64,000 bases of DNA. Source: Paenibacillus oryzisoli (GTDB taxonomy: Bacteria; Bacillota; Bacilli; Paenibacillales; NBRC-103111). The stretch lies in assembly GCF_001653565.1 (NCBI RefSeq), contig NZ_LYPB01000091.1:196637-260636 (forward strand), given 5' to 3'. Numbering within the stretch: the stretch's first letter is position 1; the number at the start of each line of letters is the position of its first letter. The position numbers and the translations under genes were made by a program. The notes under the pieces were generated by a model. It ran no database searches, was not told where the DNA came from, and saw only the letters and a program-made list of their open reading frames with translations. Positions 7,914 through 16,950 of the stretch are shown one piece after another.

Positions 7914-9002
7914 TTATACATGCACCGCATATTCTTTGCCTAATAACGCCGAAGCGCGATCGGCTTCCTCTTGGTTACGGAATGACAACCGGAGAATACC
8001 AGGCACATCTTCACGGCTCTCGATAATTTGAATATTACTCAAATTGATTCGAGCATTTCCGAGCAGTGATGTAATCGAACCGATAATGCCGGGGTGATCG
8101 GGTACATCCACATAAATATCAAATAAGGAAGTAAGCACACCTTTACGGCGCTCCGGCAGCTTGTTGCGGAATTCACCAGCAATCCGAAACTGCTCGGCAA
8201 TTCCTTCACCGTCACTCTGCTCAATCAAATGAACGAATCGTGAAATCTCATCATTCCAATCCTTCAGCAACTTGAGTAACACTTGACGATTATTGACTAG
8301 TATATCACGCCATATCGTCGGTTCACTCGAGGCAATCCGAGTAATATCTCGAAAACCACCCGCCGCTAAGTTTTGATATAAGGGATTACTTTCGTTATAG
8401 CCTCTTACTTGATTAACAAGCGCAACGGCAATAATATGTGGCAAATGACTAATAGCCCCAACAATGTCATCATGCTCGCGAGCATCGACTTGCACAATTT
8501 GAGCCTTCGTATGACTAAGCAGACTTGTCAGCCGATCCACCTCAGCTTGTGGCGTGCCTTCTGCTGGTGTCAAGACATAAAAAGCATTCTCATACAGATG
8601 CGATGAGGCAGCTTCCACCCCATGCCGCTCAGAGCCTGCCATCGGATGACCACCAATGAAATAGTAGCCTTCCTTCAAGTGCGCTGCTGCGCTTTCTGTG
8701 ATGGATGCTTTCGTACTGCCCACATCCGTAATAATACAGCCTCGTTTCAAAGGCAGCTTCATCAGCTTCTGAACATATTCCTCCAAATTACCAACGGGTA
8801 CACATAGGAAAATATAATCAGCCCCATCAACAGCTTCAGCCATATCTGTAGTTGCATGGTCAACAACATTCCGCTTCAGCAGCTTTTCGACGGAATTCGG
8901 ATTGGGTGAGTGACCGATAACGGTAAATTCTGGTTTTCCTTTGTAACATAAGGCAAGAGATCCACCGATCAGACCTACTCCGAATATTGCTATTTTCGTC
9001 AT
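7914..9002 (-). CDS. tyrA: Prephenate dehydrogenase TyrA
   Basis: Converts prephenate to 4-hydroxyphenylpyruvate in tyrosine synthesis, using NAD. 362 aa from the ATG at 9000-9002; a TTG four codons upstream is badly placed relative to the AAAGG site. The Rossmann motif GVGLIGGS is at residues 7-14 and the catalytic-region motif GGHPMAGSERHG lies near residues 116-127. A C-terminal ACT domain begins near residue 290 (YVDVPDHPGIIGSITSLL) and probably mediates tyrosine feedback. Last gene of the aro-trp unit, 28 nt after hisC. In B. subtilis aroE (EPSP synthase) would follow; here a terminator follows instead. Confidence 0.95.
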   Translation of the reverse strand: MTKIAIFGVGLIGGSLALCYKGKPEFTVIGHSPNPNSVEKLLKRNVVDHATTDMAEAVDGADYIFLCVPVGNLEEYVQKLMKLPLKRGCIITDVGSTKASITESAAAHLKEGYYFIGGHPMAGSERHGVEAASSHLYENAFYVLTPAEGTPQAEVDRLTSLLSHTKAQIVQVDAREHDDIVGAISHLPHIIAVALVNQVRGYNESNPLYQNLAAGGFRDITRIASSEPTIWRDILVNNRQVLLKLLKDWNDEISRFVHLIEQSDGEGIAEQFRIAGEFRNKLPERRKGVLTSLFDIYVDVPDHPGIIGSITSLLGNARINLSNIQIIESREDVPGILRLSFRNQEEADRASALLGKEYAVHV

Positions 9003-9029
9003 GGCAAGAATCAACCTTTATCTTCTGAA

Positions 9030-10130
9030 TTAGACTAGAACTGGAACCTCTGCAAGAACTTCCGTTAAAGCCGCAATGAATTTGGCATTTTGCTCACTTG
9101 AGCCTATAGTGACACGCAGTGATGTTGGGAAGCCCAGCATATGCCCACCACGAACTATTAGCCCACGGCGTAATAAGCCATTGAATACGTCTGAGGCTGG
9201 ACGAGCAACGTCCACCATAATAAAATTACCGTGTGCAGGGAACGAGTGCAGCCCAAGTTGTTTGAATTGTTCTTCTAAGTATGTTAATCCAGCAGTATTG
9301 GCTTCGCGGCAGCTCGCGATGAAATCCTGATCCTTAATCGCTGCAAGCGCAGCGGCTTGTGCGAAACGAGTCGTATTGAAAGGCTCTCGAACTTGATTAA
9401 TCGAGCGAATGACATCTGGGTGCCCAATGCCATAGCCAATGCGAAGGGAAGCCAACCCATAGATTTTGGAGAACGTACGCAGCGAGATTACATTTTTGTA
9501 TTGACCAATAAGCTCAATGCTATCAGGGAACTCACCTGTAGTATTGTACTCGCAATACGCTTCATCAAGTACAACGATCGTATGTGCGGGAACTTTAGCT
9601 AAGAACGCTTTAATTTCCGCATCCGTGTTCATCGTGCCAGTTGGGTTGTTCGGGTTACAGATCCAAACAATCTTGGTACGATCCGTAATCGCTGCAGCCA
9701 TCGCATCCAAATCGTGCGTTCCATCTTTCAATGGAACTTCAATGGAGATTGCCCCTTCGATTTCACAATTGTGTTTGTATTGCGGGAATGTGTGTGATGC
9801 CATAACAGATTCATCACCGGGAACTAGAAAAGCACGAGCTAGCATCAGGATAACTTCATCGGAGCCAGCACCGAAAATAAGTTGATTCGTATCAACGCCT
9901 AGAGAAGCCGCAACAGCTTCAGTTAATTGTACAGCGCCTCCATCTGGATACAGGCTAATATTAGCTATCTCTGCTTCAATGGCGGCCTTGACGTTAGGGG
10001 AGGACCCAAATGGATTCTCATTGGAAGCCAGTTTAATCACTTCCGTCAGTCCAAGCTCACGCTTGACTTCCTCGATCGGCTTGCCTGGTTGATACACGGG
10101 TAAATGTATAATCGTTTGTTTCGGTTTCAT
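9030..10130 (-). CDS. hisC: Histidinol-phosphate / aromatic aminotransferase HisC
   Basis: 366-aa PLP enzyme of aminotransferase class I/II. The PLP-binding lysine lies in TFSKIYGLASLRIGYG (about residue 220), and earlier landmarks are ASNENPFG, CNPNNPTG and DEAYCEY. In B. subtilis the copy within the trp-tyrA cluster serves both histidine synthesis and transamination of phenylpyruvate and 4-hydroxyphenylpyruvate. Its position here, between trpA and tyrA, suggests the same double role. The start follows GAGGTG by five nt. Confidence 0.95.
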   Translation of the reverse strand: MKPKQTIIHLPVYQPGKPIEEVKRELGLTEVIKLASNENPFGSSPNVKAAIEAEIANISLYPDGGAVQLTEAVAASLGVDTNQLIFGAGSDEVILMLARAFLVPGDESVMASHTFPQYKHNCEIEGAISIEVPLKDGTHDLDAMAAAITDRTKIVWICNPNNPTGTMNTDAEIKAFLAKVPAHTIVVLDEAYCEYNTTGEFPDSIELIGQYKNVISLRTFSKIYGLASLRIGYGIGHPDVIRSINQVREPFNTTRFAQAAALAAIKDQDFIASCREANTAGLTYLEEQFKQLGLHSFPAHGNFIMVDVARPASDVFNGLLRRGLIVRGGHMLGFPTSLRVTIGSSEQNAKFIAALTEVLAEVPVLV

Positions 10131-10146
10131 GAAGTCACCTCATCAA

Positions 10147-10962
10147 TTAGTGGTTCGAACGTTTTAATTGCCCTACAAAATCACCTATTTGTTTAAGACC
10201 TTCTGGATGAGCAGCATTCTCTGTGAAATGTGGTAACGCGCTCTCGATCGTACGAACAATCGCACTCCCTACGACAACACCATCGCACAACTTCTCAAAT
10301 CGTTCAACTTGCTCACGCGAAGATATGCCGAAACCAACAACAATCGGAACAGACGCAGCTTCACGAACGGTTGTAAGGAAATCTTCAATACCTCCAAAGA
10401 ATTCCGCACGCTCGCCCGTTACCCCAAGGGAAGATACACAATAAACGAATCCGCGAGCACTGGATGCAATCCGCTGTACACGTTCATTCGAGGTTGGTGC
10501 TACTAATGGAATCAGATGAACACCATATTGCTCAGCAATCCCTCTGGTCTCGCTATCTTCTTCCAGCGGGAGATCTGGAATGATAATGCCACTAATTTCA
10601 TTTTCCTGCATCACTTTAAAAATACGTTCCAATCCAATTTGGAGAACCGGATTATAGTAGGTAAAAAGAATAAATGGCAGCTGTGAGCCGCGATTCCTTG
10701 CCTGTTTCGCAACATCAATGACATCAAAGATTGAGATTTTACGCTGCAAAGCGCGCTCAGAAGAGCGCTGAATAACCGGTCCGTCTGCTAGAGGATCCGA
10801 ATAAGGTACACCAAGCTCGATTAAATCCGCGCCTGCGCGTTCCATTTCTAGTATGAGCTCCAAGGATGCCTCGATCGAAGGGTCACCAATCGTTAAAAAA
10901 GGGATCATTGCTGTTTCACCGCGGGCTTTGAGTTCAGCAAAACGACTGTCAATACGGTTCAT
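10147..10962 (-). CDS. trpA: Tryptophan synthase alpha subunit TrpA
   Basis: 271 aa; cleaves indole-3-glycerol phosphate to indole and glyceraldehyde 3-phosphate inside the alpha2beta2 complex. TIM-barrel landmarks are visible: catalytic Glu in DLIELGVPYSDPLADGP (about residues 46-62), catalytic Asp in IIIPDLPLEE, phosphate-binding GFGIS and VVGSAIV. It starts 3 nt after the trpB stop, with a GGGGG site inside the end of trpB, so translation is probably coupled. Confidence 0.97.
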   Translation of the reverse strand: MNRIDSRFAELKARGETAMIPFLTIGDPSIEASLELILEMERAGADLIELGVPYSDPLADGPVIQRSSERALQRKISIFDVIDVAKQARNRGSQLPFILFTYYNPVLQIGLERIFKVMQENEISGIIIPDLPLEEDSETRGIAEQYGVHLIPLVAPTSNERVQRIASSARGFVYCVSSLGVTGERAEFFGGIEDFLTTVREAASVPIVVGFGISSREQVERFEKLCDGVVVGSAIVRTIESALPHFTENAAHPEGLKQIGDFVGQLKRSNH

Positions 10963-10965
10963 CGC

Positions 10966-12159
10966 CTATACCCCCTCGCCAAGATAGCTAATAATGGATT
11001 CCACATCTTTATCACCGCGGCCTGACAAGCTTACGATAATGATCTGATCTTTGGACATCGTTGGTGCTAATTTGAGCGTTTGCGCAATAGCATGTGCACT
11101 CTCTAATGCAGGAATAATACCCTCAGTACGGCTCAGCAATTGAAGTGCATCCAACGCTTCTTGATCCGTAATTGGATAGTAGGTAGCACGTTCGGCATCT
11201 TTGAGATAGGCATGTTCGGGACCAATTCCAGGGTAATCTAGACCGGCTGAAATCGAATGCGCCGGCAAAACTTGACCATACTCATCCTGAAGCAAGTAAC
11301 TGAGTGACCCCTGGAATACGCCTGGTGTTCCTTTGGTCATCGTTGCTGCATGCTCTTCAGTGTTAATGCCGCGGCCCGCTGCCTCAACACCAATCAATTT
11401 CACGGACTCATCCCCAACGAAGGGATAGAAAATCCCCATGGCATTACTGCCCCCGCCTACACAAGCAACTACAGCATCTGGCAAACGGCCTTCAGTTTCC
11501 AAAATTTGTTCACGGGACTCGTCCCCGATCACACGTTGGAAATCACGAACCATCATCGGATACGGATGGGGTCCAGTCACAGATCCAAGAATATAATACG
11601 TATCTTGGACATTACTCACCCAGTATCGCAATGTTTCGTTACAAGCATCTTTCAAAGTACGCGTTCCTGACGTAACAGGAATGACTTCTGAACCTAACAA
11701 TTTCATTCGAAACACATTCAATTGCTGACGCTTCGTGTCTTCTTCGCCCATGAATACTTTACATTCGAAACCCATTAAGGCTGCAACAGTTGCTGAAGCC
11801 ACACCATGCTGACCTGCCCCAGTTTCTGCGATAATTTTCTTTTTGCCCATGCGCTTGGCAAGAACTGCCTGTCCGATGGTGTTGTTAATTTTGTGCGCGC
11901 CTGTATGGTTTAAATCTTCACGTTTCAAATATATTTTGGCTCCGCCCAGAAGCTCTGTTAAGCGCTCTGCATAATAAAGCGGAGTAGGTCTACCGGAATA
12001 CTGCTTTTGCAAATAACGGACTTCGGCAATAAACGCGGGATCATCTTTATATTTGGCATAAGCTTCTTCAAGCTCATGTAAGGCATTCATCAATGTCTCT
12101 GGTACATAACGGCCACCGAACTTGCCAAATCTACCATGCTGATCAGGTACTTGTGTCAC
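10966..12159 (-). CDS. trpB: Tryptophan synthase beta subunit TrpB
   Basis: 397 aa; condenses indole and serine to tryptophan with PLP. The PLP lysine is in HTGAHKINN (about residue 90) and the phosphate-binding loop is VGGGSNAMG. The motifs LKREDLNHTG and AETGAGQHGVA mark it as the standard TrpB1 type. The start is a GTG that overlaps the trpF stop (GTGA), so the two genes share four bases. Fifth gene of trpEDCFBA. Confidence 0.97.
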   Translation of the reverse strand: MTQVPDQHGRFGKFGGRYVPETLMNALHELEEAYAKYKDDPAFIAEVRYLQKQYSGRPTPLYYAERLTELLGGAKIYLKREDLNHTGAHKINNTIGQAVLAKRMGKKKIIAETGAGQHGVASATVAALMGFECKVFMGEEDTKRQQLNVFRMKLLGSEVIPVTSGTRTLKDACNETLRYWVSNVQDTYYILGSVTGPHPYPMMVRDFQRVIGDESREQILETEGRLPDAVVACVGGGSNAMGIFYPFVGDESVKLIGVEAAGRGINTEEHAATMTKGTPGVFQGSLSYLLQDEYGQVLPAHSISAGLDYPGIGPEHAYLKDAERATYYPITDQEALDALQLLSRTEGIIPALESAHAIAQTLKLAPTMSKDQIIIVSLSGRGDKDVESIISYLGEGV

Positions 12160-12854
12160 TTACGGGTCACCCTTTCCACAAACGCAGTTATTTTCGCAAT
12201 ATCTTTCACGCCATCTGTCTCCACGCCACTCGATACATCAACGCCATCAGGAGCGTATGCATGCACTAATTGATCTACGTTATCATGGCGGAGTCCACCA
12301 GCTACTAATAATTGAATACCGGACGTTCGAGCCCACTCTTGATACACAGGAATGCAATCCCATGCAAAAGTTCTCCCAGAACCGCCTCCATATATGGGGT
12401 CGAAAGTATCTAACAAGATGGCATCTACATGCCCAATATAAGGATTTAATTGCTCCGCTACCTTGGAAAGAGAAGGTATGGCATCTTCTGTTTTGGAGAT
12501 GGACACGGATTTGAATACCTGTACATGAAAATGCTCACGAACCCAACCACAGAAAGTTGGTGTTTCCTGACTATGAAGCTGCACGATATCCAAGGGAGCA
12601 ACAGCTAGGATTCCGATCAATTGCTCCTTCGTTGGATTAACAAATACACCAACAGATTGCGGGACGGTCTGACCCTTCGCTTGCTCTGCTTTCATAAAAG
12701 CAATCAGCTCGGCTGCCTTCTCCGGCGTGACCTGCCGCTTGCTTGGTGCAAAAACAAAGCCGATATGAGCTATCGGCAAATGTACGATTGATTTTAACAC
12801 TTCAACGCTTTGAAGTCCACAAATTTTTACCGTTGGAATCGTTCCTACAGTCAT
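12156..12854 (-). CDS. trpF: Phosphoribosylanthranilate isomerase TrpF
   Basis: 232 aa; carries out the Amadori rearrangement of phosphoribosylanthranilate. The catalytic cysteine is in VKICGLQ near the N-terminus and the general acid Asp in ILLDTFDPIYGG; LLVAGGL binds phosphate. I preferred the ATG at 12852-12854 over the TTG one codon earlier because of spacing from AGAGGCGG. It overlaps trpB by 4 nt and lies 25 nt after trpC. Confidence 0.95.
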   Translation of the reverse strand: MTVGTIPTVKICGLQSVEVLKSIVHLPIAHIGFVFAPSKRQVTPEKAAELIAFMKAEQAKGQTVPQSVGVFVNPTKEQLIGILAVAPLDIVQLHSQETPTFCGWVREHFHVQVFKSVSISKTEDAIPSLSKVAEQLNPYIGHVDAILLDTFDPIYGGGSGRTFAWDCIPVYQEWARTSGIQLLVAGGLRHDNVDQLVHAYAPDGVDVSSGVETDGVKDIAKITAFVERVTRK

Positions 12855-12879
12855 CAAATCCGCCTCTTTCTACTTATAA

Positions 12880-13674
12880 CTACACCTTGTTGGTCAGCTC
12901 ACCCATCAACTGATGAACCGCTTGTTCAACGACGGGTTGACGCATGAAGTGCTCACCGATGAGTACAGCTTGTGCCCCTACTTTCTCAACATAGGCCATA
13001 TCTTCAACCGTAGAAATACCGCTCTCGCTCACAACAGTTTTACCCTTTGGCATATAACTTATTAGTTCTTCCGTTGTTCCTAAATCGGTTACGAAAGTTT
13101 TTAAATTTCGATTATTTACACCTATCATTTGAGTATCCAGCTCCAAAGCGCGCTCCAACTCTTCACGATCATGAACCTCAACAAGTGCATCTAAACCAAG
13201 ATCCTTGGCAAGTGTCAAATATTGCTTCATCTGCTCTGTCGTCAGAATGGCTGCAATAAGCAGGATGGCATCTGCTCCCAGTAACCTGGCTTCGTAGATT
13301 TGTTTCGGGTCGATGGTGAAATCTTTGCGTAACAATGGAACATTGACCGCTTTACGCACAGCTTGCAAATAATCATTGCTTCCTTGGAAATACGAAACAT
13401 CGGTCAATACCGAAATACAATCGGCACCTGCACGTTCGTAGGACTTAGCCAATTCAACAGGTTCGAAATCCGCGCGAATTAATCCTTTGGATGGTGAAGC
13501 TTTCTTCACTTCCGCAATAAGCCCCATGGAGCGGTTTTTCCCTAGCGTTAATGCCCGCTCAAAGCCTAAACAAGGCGGAAGCTGAGAAATTAGCTTTTCA
13601 GCTTCCGCAATCGAAAAGTGGCTCATCGCATCTACTTCAATGCGTTTCGTAGCAACAATTTTATCAAGAAACAT
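12880..13674 (-). CDS. trpC: Indole-3-glycerol phosphate synthase TrpC
   Basis: 264 aa, the usual length for the monofunctional enzyme. Landmarks are IAEVKKASPSKG (substrate-binding Lys, about residues 53-64), SVLTDVSYFQG, LLRKDFTID (catalytic Lys), EVHDREEL and GVNNRNL. It overlaps the end of trpD by 11 nt and has its own GGAG site within trpD, typical of coupled trp genes. Confidence 0.97.
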   Translation of the reverse strand: MFLDKIVATKRIEVDAMSHFSIAEAEKLISQLPPCLGFERALTLGKNRSMGLIAEVKKASPSKGLIRADFEPVELAKSYERAGADCISVLTDVSYFQGSNDYLQAVRKAVNVPLLRKDFTIDPKQIYEARLLGADAILLIAAILTTEQMKQYLTLAKDLGLDALVEVHDREELERALELDTQMIGVNNRNLKTFVTDLGTTEELISYMPKGKTVVSESGISTVEDMAYVEKVGAQAVLIGEHFMRQPVVEQAVHQLMGELTNKV

Positions 13675-14704
13675 GGCATAGTTCTCCTGTGTATTGGATT
13701 AGATCATGTAATTTTTGCTCCGCACGTCCCGAATCGATTACGTCAGCTGCATATTTGACCCCTTGTTGCAGCGTGCCCACAAGTCCAGTCACATAGAAAC
13801 ACGCTGCTGCATTCGCAAGTACAATGTCACGGTGAGGTCCTTTCTCACCAGCAAATATATGACGAATTATTTCTGCGTTGAGTGAAGCATCCCCGCCAGC
13901 TACATCTTTGATACTATGTGCACGTAGTCCTAAATCGTCAGGCGTTATCGTATACGTGGTGATTACATCTGTTTTCAACTCTGTCACTTTGGTAGGTGCT
14001 GAGATACTAAACTCATCCAGACCATCTTCGCTTGCCACAACAAGTGCGCGCTTCAACCCAAGTGCTTGCAACGATTGTGCTAACATCTCTGTCTTGGTTT
14101 TGTCAAAGACCCCAAGGACCTGGCGATCTGCGCCCGCAGGATTCGTTAACGGTCCAAGTAAATTGAAAACCGTTCTAAATCCAAGTTCTTTGCGCGGTGC
14201 TGCAACATGTTTCATCGATTGATGATATGCCTGTGCGAACATAAAGCAAATGCCAGTACGCTCTAGACACTTTGCAGCTTGTTCCCCGCTCAAAGTAATC
14301 TTTACGCCAAGTGCTTCTAGGACATCCGCACTCCCGCTTTTACTCGACATCGCTCTATTGCCATGCTTCGCTACTCGTATGCCGCCTGCTGATGCTACAA
14401 TAGCAGCTGTTGTAGAAATATTGAAAGTGTCCGCGCCATCTCCACCTGTTCCGCATGTATCGAGGAGATCACTTTGGTGTACATTCACTTGTACAGCTTT
14501 GCTCCGCATCGTCTCTGCAAACCCTGTAATCTCTTCAAAGGTTTCCCCTTTGATTCGCAGTGCCGTTAACAGACTGCCTATCTGTGCCGGTGAGGCAGCC
14601 CCGTCCATAATTTCAGACATGACACTTCGTGCTTCTTCCCGGGATAAATGATTGCCGCTAATCACTTTACCAAGTGCTTGCTGAATCGTATTGATTCCAC
14701 TCAT
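13664..14704 (-). CDS. trpD: Anthranilate phosphoribosyltransferase TrpD
   Basis: 346 aa; transfers phosphoribose from PRPP to anthranilate. The PRPP loop DTCGTGGDG is at about residues 82-90, and KHGNRAMSSKSGSAD and LGPLTNPA mark the anthranilate and PRPP sites. There is no fused glutamine amidotransferase domain. No trpG gene is present in the operon, as in B. subtilis, where PabA/TrpG is encoded in the folate operon. It starts 21 nt after trpE. Confidence 0.97.
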   Translation of the reverse strand: MSGINTIQQALGKVISGNHLSREEARSVMSEIMDGAASPAQIGSLLTALRIKGETFEEITGFAETMRSKAVQVNVHQSDLLDTCGTGGDGADTFNISTTAAIVASAGGIRVAKHGNRAMSSKSGSADVLEALGVKITLSGEQAAKCLERTGICFMFAQAYHQSMKHVAAPRKELGFRTVFNLLGPLTNPAGADRQVLGVFDKTKTEMLAQSLQALGLKRALVVASEDGLDEFSISAPTKVTELKTDVITTYTITPDDLGLRAHSIKDVAGGDASLNAEIIRHIFAGEKGPHRDIVLANAAACFYVTGLVGTLQQGVKYAADVIDSGRAEQKLHDLIQYTGELCHVS

Positions 14705-14725
14705 ATTCTTCCATGCCCCTTCCTT

Positions 14726-16273
14726 CTATGAGTTAACCCAATAATCTTTGTTAATTTCGCTAACAGGTCTAGGCTCAGGACTGAACATGGCTTCTGCCAT
14801 ACGAATTGATTTCAGCAAAGCCGTTGCTTTGTTCACGGTTTCTTGATATTCGCTCTCAGGTACAGAATCCCAAACGATTCCTGCTCCAGCCTGTACATAG
14901 GCTTTACCTTTTTTGAACACAATCGTTCGGATCGTAATACACGTGTCTAAGTTACCGGAAAATCCGAGATAACCAATCGCACCCGCGTAAGATCCGCGAG
15001 ACTCAGGCTCGAGTTCAGCAATAATGCCCATTGCTCTCAGCTTCGGTGCTCCAGACACCGTGCCTGCAGGCATACAGGATAGGAAAGCATCGAAGAAATC
15101 CTTATCCTTGGCAATTTTGCCAGACACATTGGAAACGATATGCATCACGTGTGAATAGCGTTCGATGTCCATGAAGGTATCACATTTGACTGTACCGAAT
15201 TCCGAGACACGCCCGATATCATTTCGACCTAAGTCAACCAACATCAAATGCTCTGCACGTTCTTTCTCATCGGCAAGCAACTCCAACTCAAGCGCGTGAT
15301 CTTCCTCAGGCGTTTTTCCTCTAGGTCTTGTTCCAGCAATTGGCCGCGTCTCTACTTTTTCTTCCTCAACTCGCACTAGCAGTTCAGGCGACGTTCCTAC
15401 GATAATCTCATCGTCCATTTTAAGCACATACATATAGGGAGATGGATTCATGGTTCGAAGCACACGATACACCTGCAAAGGAGAAACCGTTGTTTCCAGT
15501 TCAAAACGCTGCGACAGCACGACTTGGAAAATATCGCCGGCACGAATGTATTCTTTGGCCTTATTCACGTTGGCAATGAACTTATCTTTCGTAATATTCG
15601 AGCGAATTTCACCTAATTCTGGTTCTGACACAATTGGGTTGTGCGTCATCGTATCGGAACTAAGAGGGCGTTTAATCTTCTCAATCGTGGCATCGATTTT
15701 CTCACAGGTTGCTTGATAAGCTTTCGCAATATCCGCATCCGTTGCAAATTTCGGAACATGTAGGTTCGCAATCACTTTGATCTGTTGTTTGAAATGATCA
15801 AAAACGATGACCTGATCGCAAAACATGAATTGAATATCATTCATTTGTAAGTCATCAATGCGATGAGGAGGTAGTTTCTCATAGTATTGCAATAAATCAT
15901 ATCCGAAGAATCCAACCGCACCGCCTGTAAATCGTGGAAGGTCAGCAAGCTGAGGACTGGAGTAGGAACGAAGATAAGCCTTCAACACTTCGATCGGTTT
16001 CTCATCCGTGATTTTTCTCTCGGATCCCGTTTCGACCGTTGTTTTTCCATGCTTCGCCGTGATCATCAAGAATGGATCGCTGCCTAAGAAGGAATAACGA
16101 GCCCATTTCACTCCTCCCTCTACGCTTTCTAATAAAAAAGCACGAGGCTCTTGATATAAATGTTGGAACACACGTATTGGCGTCTCGGTATCAGCTAGTA
16201 AATGACGCACCACTGGGATAAGATTATAATCTTTGGACAAACGAATGACTTCTTGCAATTCAGGTGTATACAT
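14726..16273 (-). CDS. trpE: Anthranilate synthase component I TrpE
   Basis: 515 aa; converts chorismate to anthranilate with the TrpG amidotransferase subunit, which is encoded elsewhere. The feedback site LLES is near residue 48 (FLLESVEGG). The chorismate-binding domain shows AGDIFQVVLSQRFE, PSPYMYVLK, VGTSPELLVRVE, RPIAGTRPRGK, DLGRNDIGRVS and SCMPAGTVSGAPKLRAM. This is a TrpE rather than PabB pattern. First gene of trpEDCFBA, preceded by the TRAP-regulated leader described separately. The ATG follows GAGAGGGG. Confidence 0.97.
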   Translation of the reverse strand: MYTPELQEVIRLSKDYNLIPVVRHLLADTETPIRVFQHLYQEPRAFLLESVEGGVKWARYSFLGSDPFLMITAKHGKTTVETGSERKITDEKPIEVLKAYLRSYSSPQLADLPRFTGGAVGFFGYDLLQYYEKLPPHRIDDLQMNDIQFMFCDQVIVFDHFKQQIKVIANLHVPKFATDADIAKAYQATCEKIDATIEKIKRPLSSDTMTHNPIVSEPELGEIRSNITKDKFIANVNKAKEYIRAGDIFQVVLSQRFELETTVSPLQVYRVLRTMNPSPYMYVLKMDDEIIVGTSPELLVRVEEEKVETRPIAGTRPRGKTPEEDHALELELLADEKERAEHLMLVDLGRNDIGRVSEFGTVKCDTFMDIERYSHVMHIVSNVSGKIAKDKDFFDAFLSCMPAGTVSGAPKLRAMGIIAELEPESRGSYAGAIGYLGFSGNLDTCITIRTIVFKKGKAYVQAGAGIVWDSVPESEYQETVNKATALLKSIRMAEAMFSPEPRPVSEINKDYWVNS

Positions 16274-16339
16274 GGAAACATCCCCTCTCAGCTTGTGAGC
16301 TACTCGCGGTCTGCTGCGCTCAAAACTCTATTCGAATAC

Positions 16340-16367
16340 AAAAAAACCTCTACCAGGGGTAGAGGTT
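16340..16367 (-). terminator. Attenuator terminator in the trpE leader
   Basis: Minus-strand AACCTCTACC, loop CCT, GGTAGAGGTT, then seven T. It stands about 70 nt before the trpE start and about 120 nt after the TRAP-binding triplets. Its 5' arm (CUCUAC) is complementary to GUAGAG, which occurs twice inside the triplet array, so the array can act as the antiterminator arm when TRAP is absent. Confidence 0.92.
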
Positions 16368-16486
16368 GACTTTAGTTTCAGTAGACGATCAGGATGAATG
16401 TGAAAAAAGAAAATAAGGCCTAGGTATGAACAAATAGACGATCCCTCTTGGGAACGAACCACTGGCCATATAGCTATTTCGCTTTT

Positions 16487-16549
16487 CTCATCTCAACTCG
16501 GCTCTGCTCTACTCTACTAAACTCTGCTCTACTAACCTAAACTCATCTA
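16487..16549 (-). promoter_or_regulatory. TRAP (MtrB) binding site: 13 (G/U)AG triplets
   Basis: Read on the minus strand, 13 consecutive GAG or TAG triplets are each separated by exactly two nt, starting at plus-strand positions 16487, 16492, 16497 and so on to 16547. Nine are GAG and four are TAG. This is the known binding pattern of the trp RNA-binding attenuation protein, whose ring contacts 11 triplets. The array begins at the expected transcription start of the promoter at 16555-16584. Confidence 0.95.
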
Positions 16550-16554
16550 ACTTC

Positions 16555-16584
16555 ACTATACTACCGGGTAGCTTCATTTGTCAA
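16555..16584 (-). promoter_or_regulatory. Sigma-A promoter of the trp operon inside the 3' end of aroH
   Basis: A perfect TTGACA encodes part of the aroH C-terminus. After an 18-nt spacer that contains the aroH stop codon comes TATAGT. Transcription would start near 16548, at the first TRAP triplet. The spacer includes an imperfect palindrome, CTACCCGGTAG. Confidence 0.85.
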
Positions 16585-16947
16585 TTTAACAATATCAGGA
16601 CGAAGTTTTTTGGCTTCCTTCAAATACACATGGTTAATCTCCGCTTGAGATTTGGTCGTGTTCACCTGAACCATCAAACGAATACATTTGGGCAATGCAT
16701 TCTCAACGGGTACTTCCAAGGAACACATCAAAGGAACAAGCTCCCAGCCTACTAGCGAGCGAATCGCTACTGCCGGAAATATCGCTGTGATATCTGCTGT
16801 TACCGTGATGAAAACAGATCCAATATCTTCAGGAAGGAAATCATTCGCTTCTATAATAGCTTGCAGAAGCTCGCTTGTAGCCGCTAGAATCTCTTCTGCC
16901 TCGTTACGTTCAACCGTTGTTGCTCCACGAATTCCCCTTAAGTACAT
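16561..16947 (-). CDS. aroH: Chorismate mutase AroH
   Basis: 128-aa AroH-class (pseudo-alpha/beta-barrel trimer) chorismate mutase, converting chorismate to prephenate. Conserved features are RGIRGATTVERN at the N-terminus (substrate-binding Arg), the MCSLEVPVENALPKCIRLMVQ segment region containing the active-site Glu and Arg, and a late HVYL. Length matches the B. subtilis enzyme (127 aa). It starts 3 nt after aroB. Its final codons double as the -35 region of the trp promoter. Confidence 0.96.
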   Translation of the reverse strand: MYLRGIRGATTVERNEAEEILAATSELLQAIIEANDFLPEDIGSVFITVTADITAIFPAVAIRSLVGWELVPLMCSLEVPVENALPKCIRLMVQVNTTKSQAEINHVYLKEAKKLRPDIVKLTNEATR

Positions 16948-16950
16948 CGG

